A stretch of DNA of 6,744 nt from Calditrichia bacterium (GTDB lineage: Bacteria > Calditrichota > Calditrichia > JAJRVZ01). The notes under the pieces were generated by a model that saw only the letters and a list, made by a program, of their open reading frames with translations, did not search any database and was not told the origin of the DNA. Every line of letters starts with the position of its first letter. Position 1 is the first letter of the stretch. Positions 1-5,236 of the stretch are shown one piece after another. The stretch covers positions 1 to 6,744 of the forward strand of contig DAOWAQ010000109.1 of NCBI GenBank assembly GCA_030634505.1, written 5' to 3'. A program made the position numbers and the translations under genes.

Positions 1-132
1 AAATGAGTTTGAATTTTTGTGATAGTAGAATTGCTCTTTGGGAATTCCGAAAACACTTTGGCTTGAATGGTATTCTTCAAAAATCCAATGCAATAGTTTT
101 TTGAACTCTATGGGTCGCATTTTATCAGACAT
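1..132 (-). CDS. ygfK: YgfK-like SDMH-cluster oxidoreductase, N-terminus only (partial)
   Basis: The reverse strand reads an open frame of 44 codons from ATG (132-130) to the window edge, beginning MSDKMRPIEFKKLLHWIFEE and continuing with SVFGIPKEQFY. I recognise this as the start of the YgfK family; from memory E. coli YgfK begins similarly, with MRPIPFEELL and SIFGIPEQQFY. An AGGAA ribosome site lies 5 nt upstream of the ATG on the minus strand, supporting this start. YgfK proteins are about 1,000 residues, with iron-sulfur and FAD/NAD-binding domains. They are annotated as a putative selenate reductase subunit but are best known as members of the selenium-dependent molybdenum hydroxylase / purine catabolism cluster, where they probably transfer electrons. 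No cofactor motifs fall within the visible part. The gene is divergent from ygeY and shares its upstream region. The family call rests on a short but distinctive N-terminal match. Confidence 0.8.
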   Translation of the reverse strand, partial: MSDKMRPIEFKKLLHWIFEEYHSSQSVFGIPKEQFYYHKNSNSF

Positions 133-162
133 GTTTATTCCTAATCGTTGCAGATTTTAATA

Positions 163-225
163 ACCCATCCCATCCGTCTTTCGACGGGTTTCCCTTCCCT
201 TGTAAGGGAAGGGGCAGGGTTGGGT
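163..225. repeat. Two-hairpin palindromic repeat (REP/MITE-like)
   Basis: Outer arms ACCCATCCC (163-171) and GGGTTGGGT (217-225) pair at 8 of 9 positions. Between them sit two hairpins. The first is CCGTC (174-178), loop TTTC, GACGG (183-187). The second is CCCTTCCCTT (192-201), spacer GT, AAGGGAAGGG (204-213), a perfect 10-bp stem. This C/G-rich block stands out against A/T-rich surroundings and lies about 30 bp upstream of the ygfK start. Its architecture resembles dispersed intergenic palindromes mobilised by RAYT transposases, and a RAYT gene lies at 4665-5231. It lacks the T tract expected of an intrinsic terminator. The repeat status is inferred from structure alone, because only one copy is visible. 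Confidence 0.65.
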
Positions 226-295
226 CAAAATAAATAACTTTTCTCATTAAATTACAATTAAACTAAAAAATGCTAATGAAGTATCAATTTATTTT

Positions 296-321
296 TTGAC
301 AAAATTCTTCGATTTTACACT
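296..321 (+). promoter_or_regulatory. Possible ygeY promoter (weak)
   Basis: A perfect TTGACA (296-301), also readable as a Bacteroidota-type TTTG at 295-298, is followed by TACACT at 316-321. The spacing is short for a sigma-70 promoter (14 bp) and 17 bp in the TTTG/TANNTTTG reading, where two -7 positions mismatch. It lies about 110 bp upstream of ygeY in the expected orientation. A second weak -10-like TATACC is at 350-355. Treat this as a candidate only. Confidence 0.25.
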
Positions 322-433
322 TCATTTTTAACCTTTTTTTTCGTATTCTTATACCGTTCAAATGCATTATAACAAAATAAGTTAAAAAAGTAATCAAGGA
401 CTGAATTAGAATCAAATATTTAAAGGAAGGATT

Positions 434-1654
434 ATGAAATTAAACAAAGACTTAATACAAAATATTGAAAAAAAATTAGATGAATCGCAGGAAGAATTAA
501 ATCAACTTATTCAGAAATTAATTCAAATTCGCAGTTACAGTGGTGAAGAAAAAGACATTGTGGAATTTATTGTAAAAACAATGCAGGATTACGGATTTGA
601 AGAAGCCTATTCCGATAAACTCGGTAATGCAATTGGAAGAATTGGGAACGGCCCTTTAAAAATAATTTACGACGCCCACATTGATACGGTTAGAGTAACT
701 GAATCAGAAAAATGGGAATTTCCGCCGTTTGAGGGTAAAATTGCCGGAGGTAAAATTTATGGTCGAGGGGCTGTTGATGAAAAGCCGGCTATGGCTGGAT
801 ATTTAATTGCTGGAAAAATACTGCAATCACTTAAAAATGATGATGATTTTCCTTTTACAATTTATGTGGTAGGTTCTGTGCAAGAAGAAGATTTTGACGG
901 TTATCCATTGCACCATGTAATTGTGAATGAAAAGATTCAACCCGATGCTGTATTACTCGGTGAGCCAACCGATATGAAAGTATATCGTGGGCAGCGGGGC
1001 AGGATGGAAATGAAAATTACAACCAGTGGTATTTCCGCCCATGGCGCTCACAATGAAAAAGGCGTTAATGCTATTTATAAAATGAATCCAATAATTGATA
1101 AGATTGAAGAAATGAATAAGAATCTGCCGGTTGTTGAGCCACTTGGAAAAGGTTCGATTACAGTGAGCAATATAACTTCAAAAGGTCCATCGATGTGTTC
1201 AGTGCCGGATTTTTGCCAAGTTCACATTGACCGCCGGTTGACACTTGGTGAAACACAACAGAGTGCCATCAAAGAATTGAAAACAATATTTTTACAATCT
1301 TACAGTGATGCTGAAATTGAGGTTCCAAAATACAAAGGTGAAAGCTGGAAAGGAACAAAATTTGAAGTGGACGCTTATTTTCCAACCTGGGTGATGGATG
1401 AAAAAGACACTTTGGTACAATCCGGATTGGATACATTAGCTTCCATTGGATTGCAATCTGAAAGCGGTGTTTGGAGTTTTTCTACCAATGGCATCGCTTC
1501 AGCAGGGCAGTTAGGAATTCCTACAATAGGCTTTGCGCCGGGAAAGGAAGAATTAGCTCATTCCTCAAAAGAAGAAATTGATTTAAAAGAGTTGAAAACG
1601 GCAACACAGTTCTACGCATTGTTTCCTTTTCATTTGATTGAAAAAATTAATTAA
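434..1654 (+). CDS. ygeY: YgeY-like M20 family metallohydrolase
   Basis: This 406-residue protein is a di-metal amidohydrolase of the M20 (ArgE/DapE/carboxypeptidase G2) type. Visible metal-site motifs in order are AHIDT with H82 and D84, GRGAVDEK with bridging D115, QEED with general base E151 and ligand E152, GEPTDM with E177, and ELAHSSKEEIDL near the C-terminus with H376. The lid/dimerisation domain is around 190-305 and includes SAHGAH (H203). There is no signal peptide, so it is cytosolic. Length matches E. coli YgeY (about 403). The sequence after D115 (EKPAMAG) differs from the more usual DMKGG. In SDMH/purine clusters YgeY hydrolyses a ureido or amide intermediate on the way to 2,3-diaminopropionate; the exact substrate is inferred. 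An AAGGA site 6 nt before ATG fixes the start. It heads the plus-strand operon, divergent from ygfK, with 15 bp to the next gene. Confidence 0.85.
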   Translation: MKLNKDLIQNIEKKLDESQEELNQLIQKLIQIRSYSGEEKDIVEFIVKTMQDYGFEEAYSDKLGNAIGRIGNGPLKIIYDAHIDTVRVTESEKWEFPPFEGKIAGGKIYGRGAVDEKPAMAGYLIAGKILQSLKNDDDFPFTIYVVGSVQEEDFDGYPLHHVIVNEKIQPDAVLLGEPTDMKVYRGQRGRMEMKITTSGISAHGAHNEKGVNAIYKMNPIIDKIEEMNKNLPVVEPLGKGSITVSNITSKGPSMCSVPDFCQVHIDRRLTLGETQQSAIKELKTIFLQSYSDAEIEVPKYKGESWKGTKFEVDAYFPTWVMDEKDTLVQSGLDTLASIGLQSESGVWSFSTNGIASAGQLGIPTIGFAPGKEELAHSSKEEIDLKELKTATQFYALFPFHLIEKIN

Positions 1655-1669
1655 GATACTGGAGGATAA

Positions 1670-3055
1670 ATGAAATATTTATTGGTTCTAATTTTAGCCT
1701 TATCATTTGGTCTGAATGCTTTTGCACAGGATAAAAAAGAAGGCGCCATTAATGACGAAATGCTCAAGAGGCTAAATAATTCCGTGAAAATGGATAATTA
1801 TACAAAAGCCATGCAGAATGCCGTATCGAACAATGAAATTTCGAAGCTGGCATTCAACAGAGGATTGGTTGATAAAATTGATGAACACTTCGCGCACAGA
1901 ATTGAAATTAAAGGAATCACAAATCAAAAGAAGACCGGGCGTTGCTGGCTGTTTACAGGTTTGAATGTATTACGCCCCAAAGTGATAAAAAAATACAATC
2001 TGAAAGAATTTGAATTTTCCGAAAATTATTTATTTTTCTGGGATCAACTGGAAAAGGCTAATTTATTTCTTGAAGCAATTCTGGAAACAAAGGATGAAAA
2101 AATCGATAGTCGAAAAGTGGAATGGTTATTCAAACATCCTATCGGAGACGGCGGTGTTTGGAACATGATGGTTGATCTCGTAGAAAAATATGGTATGGTT
2201 CCAAAGGAAGCTATGCAGGAATCATTTAACAGTGAAAATACTCGTATGATGAATCGCCTGATAAAAAGAAAATTGAGAGAGGGTGGAATCAACATTAGAA
2301 AATTGTATAAAAAGGGTGAGAAATTAAGTGCACTTAGAAAAGAAAAGGAAAAAATACTCGCAGATGTTTATCGTATTTTAATAATTAGTTTGGGAACACC
2401 TCCAACCAAATTTACCTGGCGCTATGAGGATAAGGATGGCAATTTAAGTAAATCAAATGAATATACTCCACTTTCATTTTACAAAGAAGTTATCGAAACC
2501 GAATTAAAAGAATATGTCATGTTAATGCATGACCCTGCAAAAGAGTATTATAAATTATATGAAATCGAATATTCACGTAACAGGTATGATGGAAAAAATT
2601 GGAAATACATCAATTTACCTCTTAAGGAATTAAAAAAATATGCAAAAAATTCAATATTAGCAGATGAGTCAATGTATTTTTCCTGTGATGTTGGCAAACA
2701 ACTAAATAGAGAAAAAGGTATTGTTGCTGTGAATCTATATGATTATGAATCCATATTTGGCGTCAAATTTGGAATGAACAAAAAGGATCGCATCCTGACA
2801 TTTGAAAGTGCTTCAACGCATGGTATGGCGCTAGTTGGTGTTGATACTTCTGCAACAGGAAAAACTACAAAATGGTTGCTGGAAAACAGCTGGGGAAAAG
2901 ATTCCGGACATGAAGGATTTCTGATTATGACCGATGCTTGGTTTAGCGAATATATGTTCAGATTGGTAATACAGAAACAATTTTTACCTGCAAAGGTGTT
3001 GGATGTACTGAAACAAAAACCAATATTGCTTCCACCATGGGATCCGATGTCATAA
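1670..3055 (+). CDS. Secreted C1B cysteine aminopeptidase (bleomycin hydrolase/PepC type)
   Basis: This 461-residue protein belongs to papain-like peptidase family C1B. The catalytic set is complete: oxyanion glutamine Q86 and nucleophile C92 in NQKKTGRCWLF, H384 in STHGMALVGVD, and N406 in LLENSWGKDSG. The C-terminus LPPWDPMS matches the conserved C-terminal arm of bleomycin hydrolases, which threads into the active site and limits cleavage to aminopeptidase activity; it stops short of the GALA-like tail I recall from PepC. Residues 1-19 form a signal peptide (MKY, then a hydrophobic stretch, ending AFA before Q20). The enzyme should therefore be periplasmic or exported, unlike cytosolic PepC. 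A strong GGAGG is 4 nt upstream of ATG, and only 15 bp separate it from ygeY, so the two are probably cotranscribed. A role in purine catabolism is not obvious; it may trim peptides for nitrogen or be a passenger. Confidence 0.9.
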   Translation: MKYLLVLILALSFGLNAFAQDKKEGAINDEMLKRLNNSVKMDNYTKAMQNAVSNNEISKLAFNRGLVDKIDEHFAHRIEIKGITNQKKTGRCWLFTGLNVLRPKVIKKYNLKEFEFSENYLFFWDQLEKANLFLEAILETKDEKIDSRKVEWLFKHPIGDGGVWNMMVDLVEKYGMVPKEAMQESFNSENTRMMNRLIKRKLREGGINIRKLYKKGEKLSALRKEKEKILADVYRILIISLGTPPTKFTWRYEDKDGNLSKSNEYTPLSFYKEVIETELKEYVMLMHDPAKEYYKLYEIEYSRNRYDGKNWKYINLPLKELKKYAKNSILADESMYFSCDVGKQLNREKGIVAVNLYDYESIFGVKFGMNKKDRILTFESASTHGMALVGVDTSATGKTTKWLLENSWGKDSGHEGFLIMTDAWFSEYMFRLVIQKQFLPAKVLDVLKQKPILLPPWDPMS

Positions 3056-3118
3056 GGCAAAATGAATTATGAACAAAGAACACTGATTTTAAAAAGTAGA
3101 AATATTTTATGATCATTA

Positions 3119-3151
3119 TTTGATATGGCGTGCGTTATTACGTACCTTTTG
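3119..3151 (+). promoter_or_regulatory. Candidate toxin-antitoxin promoter with overlapping operator dyad
   Basis: TTTG at 3119-3122 and TACCTTTTG at 3143-3151 resemble the Bacteroidota promoter pattern TTTG-N19-TANNTTTG, with a 20-bp spacer and one extra T. Overlapping the downstream box is a dyad: GTGCGT (3130-3135), loop TATT, ACGTAC (3140-3145), six pairs including one G-T. YefM/YoeB-type pairs repress their own promoter by binding short palindromes, so a dyad over the -7 box about 25 bp upstream of the antitoxin start is the expected layout. The promoter match depends on the host using Bacteroidota-type sigma recognition, which is inferred. The dyad followed by four Ts could instead be a weak terminator for the upstream genes. 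Confidence 0.4.
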
Positions 3152-3172
3152 TAAAATAAATAAGGATTAAAG

Positions 3173-3415
3173 ATGAAGACGATCAATGCTACAAAAGCGA
3201 GGGCTAATATATATAAATTGCTTGAAGAAGCTAATTCTTCTAATGAACCTATACAAATCACTGGTAAACGTAATAATGCTATATTAATTTCTGAGGATGA
3301 TTGGCGAGCAATCGAAGAAACACTATATCTGCTTTCAATACCGGGAATGAGAGAGTCAATTAAAAAAGGACTAAAAACACCTTTGGATGATTGCTTAGAG
3401 GAACTCAATTGGTGA
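3173..3415 (+). CDS. yefM: YefM/Phd-family antitoxin
   Basis: This 80-residue protein reads as a YefM-type antitoxin. The N-terminal part (NATKARANIYKLLEEANSS, EPIQITGKRNNAILISEDDW) forms the Phd/YefM DNA-binding fold. The segment EETLYLLSIPGMRESIKKG around 48-67 is the typical linker and start of the toxin-wrapping tail. YefM neutralises YoeB by binding it and, with it, represses the operon. AAGGA at 3162-3166 lies 6 nt before ATG. The stop codon overlaps the toxin start (GTGA), the classic antitoxin-first arrangement. It follows a 117-bp gap after the aminopeptidase gene, enough for its own promoter. Base composition matches the neighbours, so any transfer is not recent or came from a similar genome. 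Confidence 0.9.
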   Translation: MKTINATKARANIYKLLEEANSSNEPIQITGKRNNAILISEDDWRAIEETLYLLSIPGMRESIKKGLKTPLDDCLEELNW

Positions 3416-3675
3416 AGTGGAAGGTAGTCTATACAAAACAAGCTCAAAAAGATGCAAAAAAAGTATCTTCTTCCGGATTAAAAGACAAAGCTATAAAACT
3501 TATTGAATTATTAAAAAATGATCCCTTCCAAAATCCGCCTAATTTTGAGAAATTAGTGGGTGATTTAAGTGGCACTTATTCTCGGAGAATAAATATTCAG
3601 CATAGATTAATATATCAGGTATTTGATAAAGAAAAAAAGATGAAAATTATTAGAATGTGGACACATTACGAATAA
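3412..3675 (+). CDS. yoeB: YoeB-family ribosome-dependent mRNA interferase toxin
   Basis: This 87-residue protein matches the Txe/YoeB family (E. coli YoeB has 84). YoeB binds the ribosomal A site and cleaves mRNA during translation. The key catalytic residues known from E. coli YoeB (E46, R65, H83, Y84) are all present here as E46, R65, H85 and Y86; the protein ends THYE. Other family signatures are FEKLVGDLSGTYSRRI and HRLIYQV. I chose the GTG at 3412, which overlaps the antitoxin stop and has AGAGGAA (3397-3403) 8 nt upstream. A longer frame from TTG 3391 would start before this ribosome site and add seven residues not expected for the family. The ribosome site of the next gene (AAGGA, 3676-3680) directly abuts the toxin stop, tying the pair closely to ygeW. 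Confidence 0.9.
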   Translation: MKWKVVYTKQAQKDAKKVSSSGLKDKAIKLIELLKNDPFQNPPNFEKLVGDLSGTYSRRINIQHRLIYQVFDKEKKMKIIRMWTHYE

Positions 3676-3687
3676 AAGGACAAAATA

Positions 3688-4665
3688 ATGCAAACGAAAT
3701 TAAAAGGTAAACATTTTATAACAACGCAGGATTGGACAGTCCAGGAAATAAATACATTATTCGAATTAGCCAAACAATTAAAGATTGAAACTGCAAAAGG
3801 ACAATTCAATGATGACTTAAAAGGCAAATCTTTGGGTATGATTTTCTTCGACCCATCGACACGAACGAGGACTTCTTTTGAAGCAGCAATGACCCAATTG
3901 GGCGGGCATAGTATATTTTTTGCGCCGCAAACCATGCAAATTTCTCACGGAGAAGGCGCTAAAGATACAGCAAAAGTATTATCTGGATATTTACAGGCAA
4001 TAGCCATGAGGCACTGCAATTATAATGAAGGCAATCAATATCTTGAAGAAATGAGAAAACATAGCAAAGTCCCCATAGTCAACATGCAGTGTGATGTGTA
4101 CCATCCGGCACAAATATTGGCTGATTATCTGACGATTCGTGAACATTTTGGAGAAAATACTCGTGGTTTGAAAATTGGTGTTAGCTGGACTTATGCTCCA
4201 AATTATATGCGACCGGTTTCAGTTCCACAGAGTTTAATTTTATTGATGTCACGTTTTGGAATGGATGTTACGCTGGCACATCCGCCTGAATTTAAACTTA
4301 TGCCTGATATTTTAGAACAAACAAAAAAGAACGCAGATGAGGCTGGTGTCAAATTTGAAATTGTAAATGAGATGGAAGAGGCTTTTAAAGATGCAGATGT
4401 GGTAGTACCAAAATCATGGGGCCCATTGGTACATACTCAAAACGAAAAAGAAGGTATTGCACTAATCGATAAATATCCGGATTGGATTGCCAACGAAAAA
4501 AGAATGGAATTAACAAAGAAACATTCAATATATATGCATCCGCTCCCTGCTGACCGCGATAAAGAGGTTACTCCCGGCGTTATTGATGGTCCTCATTCGG
4601 TGGTTTACCAGGAAGCAGAAAATCGGCTGCATGTTCAAAAGGCATTACTTTCTTTAATTATGTGA
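3688..4665 (+). CDS. ygeW: YgeW-like carbamoyltransferase
   Basis: This 325-residue cytosolic protein is an aspartate/ornithine transcarbamylase homologue. The carbamoyl-phosphate site is intact: STRTRTS at 57-63, HPAQ at 139-142 and HPLPADR at 284-290. The second domain resembles YgeW (the 'unknown transcarbamylase') rather than ornithine transcarbamylase: GVSWTYAPNY, then VPQSLILLMSRFGMDVTLAHP, then MEEAFKDADVVVPKSWGP. The ornithine-binding SMG loop is replaced by PKSW, and the catalytic Cys of the OTCase HCLP motif is Pro. The C-terminus (GVIDGPHSVVYQEAENRL, HVQKALL) keeps the general transcarbamylase helix pattern. E. coli YgeW is longer (about 396), so this is a compact relative. In SDMH/purine clusters it probably moves the carbamoyl group of a ureido intermediate to phosphate, which could give ATP through carbamate kinase; the substrate is inferred. 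AAGGA lies 7 nt before ATG, just after the toxin stop. Confidence 0.8.
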   Translation: MQTKLKGKHFITTQDWTVQEINTLFELAKQLKIETAKGQFNDDLKGKSLGMIFFDPSTRTRTSFEAAMTQLGGHSIFFAPQTMQISHGEGAKDTAKVLSGYLQAIAMRHCNYNEGNQYLEEMRKHSKVPIVNMQCDVYHPAQILADYLTIREHFGENTRGLKIGVSWTYAPNYMRPVSVPQSLILLMSRFGMDVTLAHPPEFKLMPDILEQTKKNADEAGVKFEIVNEMEEAFKDADVVVPKSWGPLVHTQNEKEGIALIDKYPDWIANEKRMELTKKHSIYMHPLPADRDKEVTPGVIDGPHSVVYQEAENRLHVQKALLSLIM

Positions 4666-5231
4666 TGGCTTATAATCCTAAAAAACATCACCGCAGGTCG
4701 ATTAGGTTGAAAGGATATGATTATTCTTCTGAAGGTTGGTATTTTATTACCCTTTGTACTCAAAATAGAGAATATTTATTTGGTGATGTTGAAAATGGAA
4801 AAATGATTCTGAATAAATATGGGGGTGTTGTTGATTTATTTTGGAATTATCTATCTGAAAAATATCCGATTGAAGTTGATGAATATATAATTATGCCTAA
4901 TCATTTTCATGGAATAATTAATATTGTTGGGGCGATTCATGAATCGCCCCAACGTGAATCGCCCCAACGTGAATCGCCCCAACGTGAATCAATCCAACGT
5001 GACATTTCAGATATTAAAGTAAGAAGAAAAATGATATTACCTAAAATAATCGGATATTTTAAAATGAATAGCGCTAAACAAATAAACAAACTAAGATATA
5101 CAACAGGGACATCTGTCTGGCAAAGAAATTATTATGAGCATATTATTCGAGATGAAAAAGATTTAAACCGGATTCGAAATTATATAATAAATAATCCGGG
5201 AAAATGGCAGGATGATAAATATTATAATTAA
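4665..5231 (+). CDS. REP-associated tyrosine transposase (RAYT, Y1/HUH)
   Basis: This 188-residue protein is a Y1-type HUH transposase of the TnpA-REP class, which nicks and moves short palindromic REP elements. Landmarks are the N-terminal HHRRSIRLKGYDYS, then WYFITLCTQNREYLFG, the HUH metal motif in MPNHFHGIINI (H80, H82), and SVWQRNYYEHIIRDEKDL with catalytic tyrosine Y156 or Y157, then YIINNPGKW. Length is normal, so it is probably intact. I chose ATG 4665, which shares its A with the ygeW stop (TGATG), over the GTG at 4662. No ribosome site is visible, so translation is probably coupled to ygeW; the stop lies 5 bp before the next gene. Residues about 88-112 contain an ESPQR repeat encoded by a 15-bp tandem repeat and a palindrome, an insertion between the HUH strand and the following helices. 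Having a RAYT inside a catabolic operon without flanking spacer is unusual. Confidence 0.9.
   Translation: MAYNPKKHHRRSIRLKGYDYSSEGWYFITLCTQNREYLFGDVENGKMILNKYGGVVDLFWNYLSEKYPIEVDEYIIMPNHFHGIINIVGAIHESPQRESPQRESPQRESIQRDISDIKVRRKMILPKIIGYFKMNSAKQINKLRYTTGTSVWQRNYYEHIIRDEKDLNRIRNYIINNPGKWQDDKYYN
4926..4953. repeat. 28-bp perfect palindrome inside the RAYT gene (REP-like)
   Basis: Arms GTTGGGGCGATTCA (4926-4939) and TGAATCGCCCCAAC (4940-4953) are exact reverse complements, giving a 28-bp perfect palindrome. As RNA it would form a strong hairpin. The right arm is the first unit of the 15-bp tandem repeat that follows. It is translated in frame as VGAIHESPQ. From memory, very similar GGGGCGATTC palindromes starting GTAG are dispersed in many bacterial genomes and are associated with RAYTs; here the lead-in is GTTG. 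Confidence 0.9.
4941..5000 (+). repeat. Four-unit 15-bp tandem repeat encoding ESPQR
   Basis: The unit GAATCGCCCCAACGT occurs exactly at 4941-4955, 4956-4970 and 4971-4985. A fourth unit at 4986-5000 differs at three bases (GAATCAATCCAACGT). The period of 15 preserves the frame, giving ESPQR three times, then ESIQR. It is more G/C-rich than the surrounding gene. Copy number could vary by slippage without breaking the frame. The diverged last unit suggests expansion from the palindrome side. Confidence 0.95.
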
Positions 5232-5236
5232 AGAAT

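Larger units (their letters stand above)
133..433. other. Divergent intergenic region between ygfK and ygeY
   Basis: These 301 bp separate the two divergent start codons and should hold both promoters. The ygfK side carries a two-hairpin repeat element (163-225). The rest is very A/T-rich with long T tracts (about 291-297 and 333-341). I see no start-coupled ORF, tRNA or recognisable riboswitch. The strongest promoter-like string facing ygeY is a TTGACA at 296-301. A clear AAGGAAGG ribosome site at 423-430 precedes ygeY. No convincing sigma-54 -24/-12 box was found. Regulation of both arms from this spacer is an inference from gene orientation. Confidence 0.7.

Noticed and set aside
192..213. 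Intrinsic terminator at the 10-bp hairpin upstream of ygfK
   Set aside because: No gene ends here on either strand and no T tract directly follows the stem in either direction; a dispersed repeat fits better.
133..433. Purine or molybdenum-cofactor riboswitch in the ygeY leader
   Set aside because: I looked for the three-way-junction stems and conserved loops expected upstream of a purine catabolic operon but saw no such pattern; the leader is mostly A/T tracts.
2743..3060. Minus-strand ORF of 105 codons opposite the C1 peptidase 3' end
   Set aside because: It lies wholly opposite the conserved His and Asn active-site region of the peptidase and has no recognisable domain; it is a shadow frame. 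The same applies to the minus-strand frames at 2044-2295, 3067-3447, 3666-3935, 5562-5780 and 5833-6126.
3062..3112. Sixteen-codon plus-strand frame (MNYEQRTLILKSRNIL) after the peptidase gene, faintly like an amidohydrolase N-terminus
   Set aside because: It is too short to judge, has no clear ribosome site, and the resemblance to a hydantoinase/SsnA start is only a few residues. It could be a remnant of a deleted cluster gene, but nothing else supports this.
3391..3411. Upstream TTG start for the YoeB toxin
   Set aside because: It begins before the AGAGGAA ribosome site and adds residues absent from the family; GTG at 3412 gives exact alignment of E46 and R65 with E. coli YoeB.
4926..5000. 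Short repeats resembling a CRISPR array
   Set aside because: The 15-bp units are directly adjacent without spacers and lie in frame within a transposase gene.
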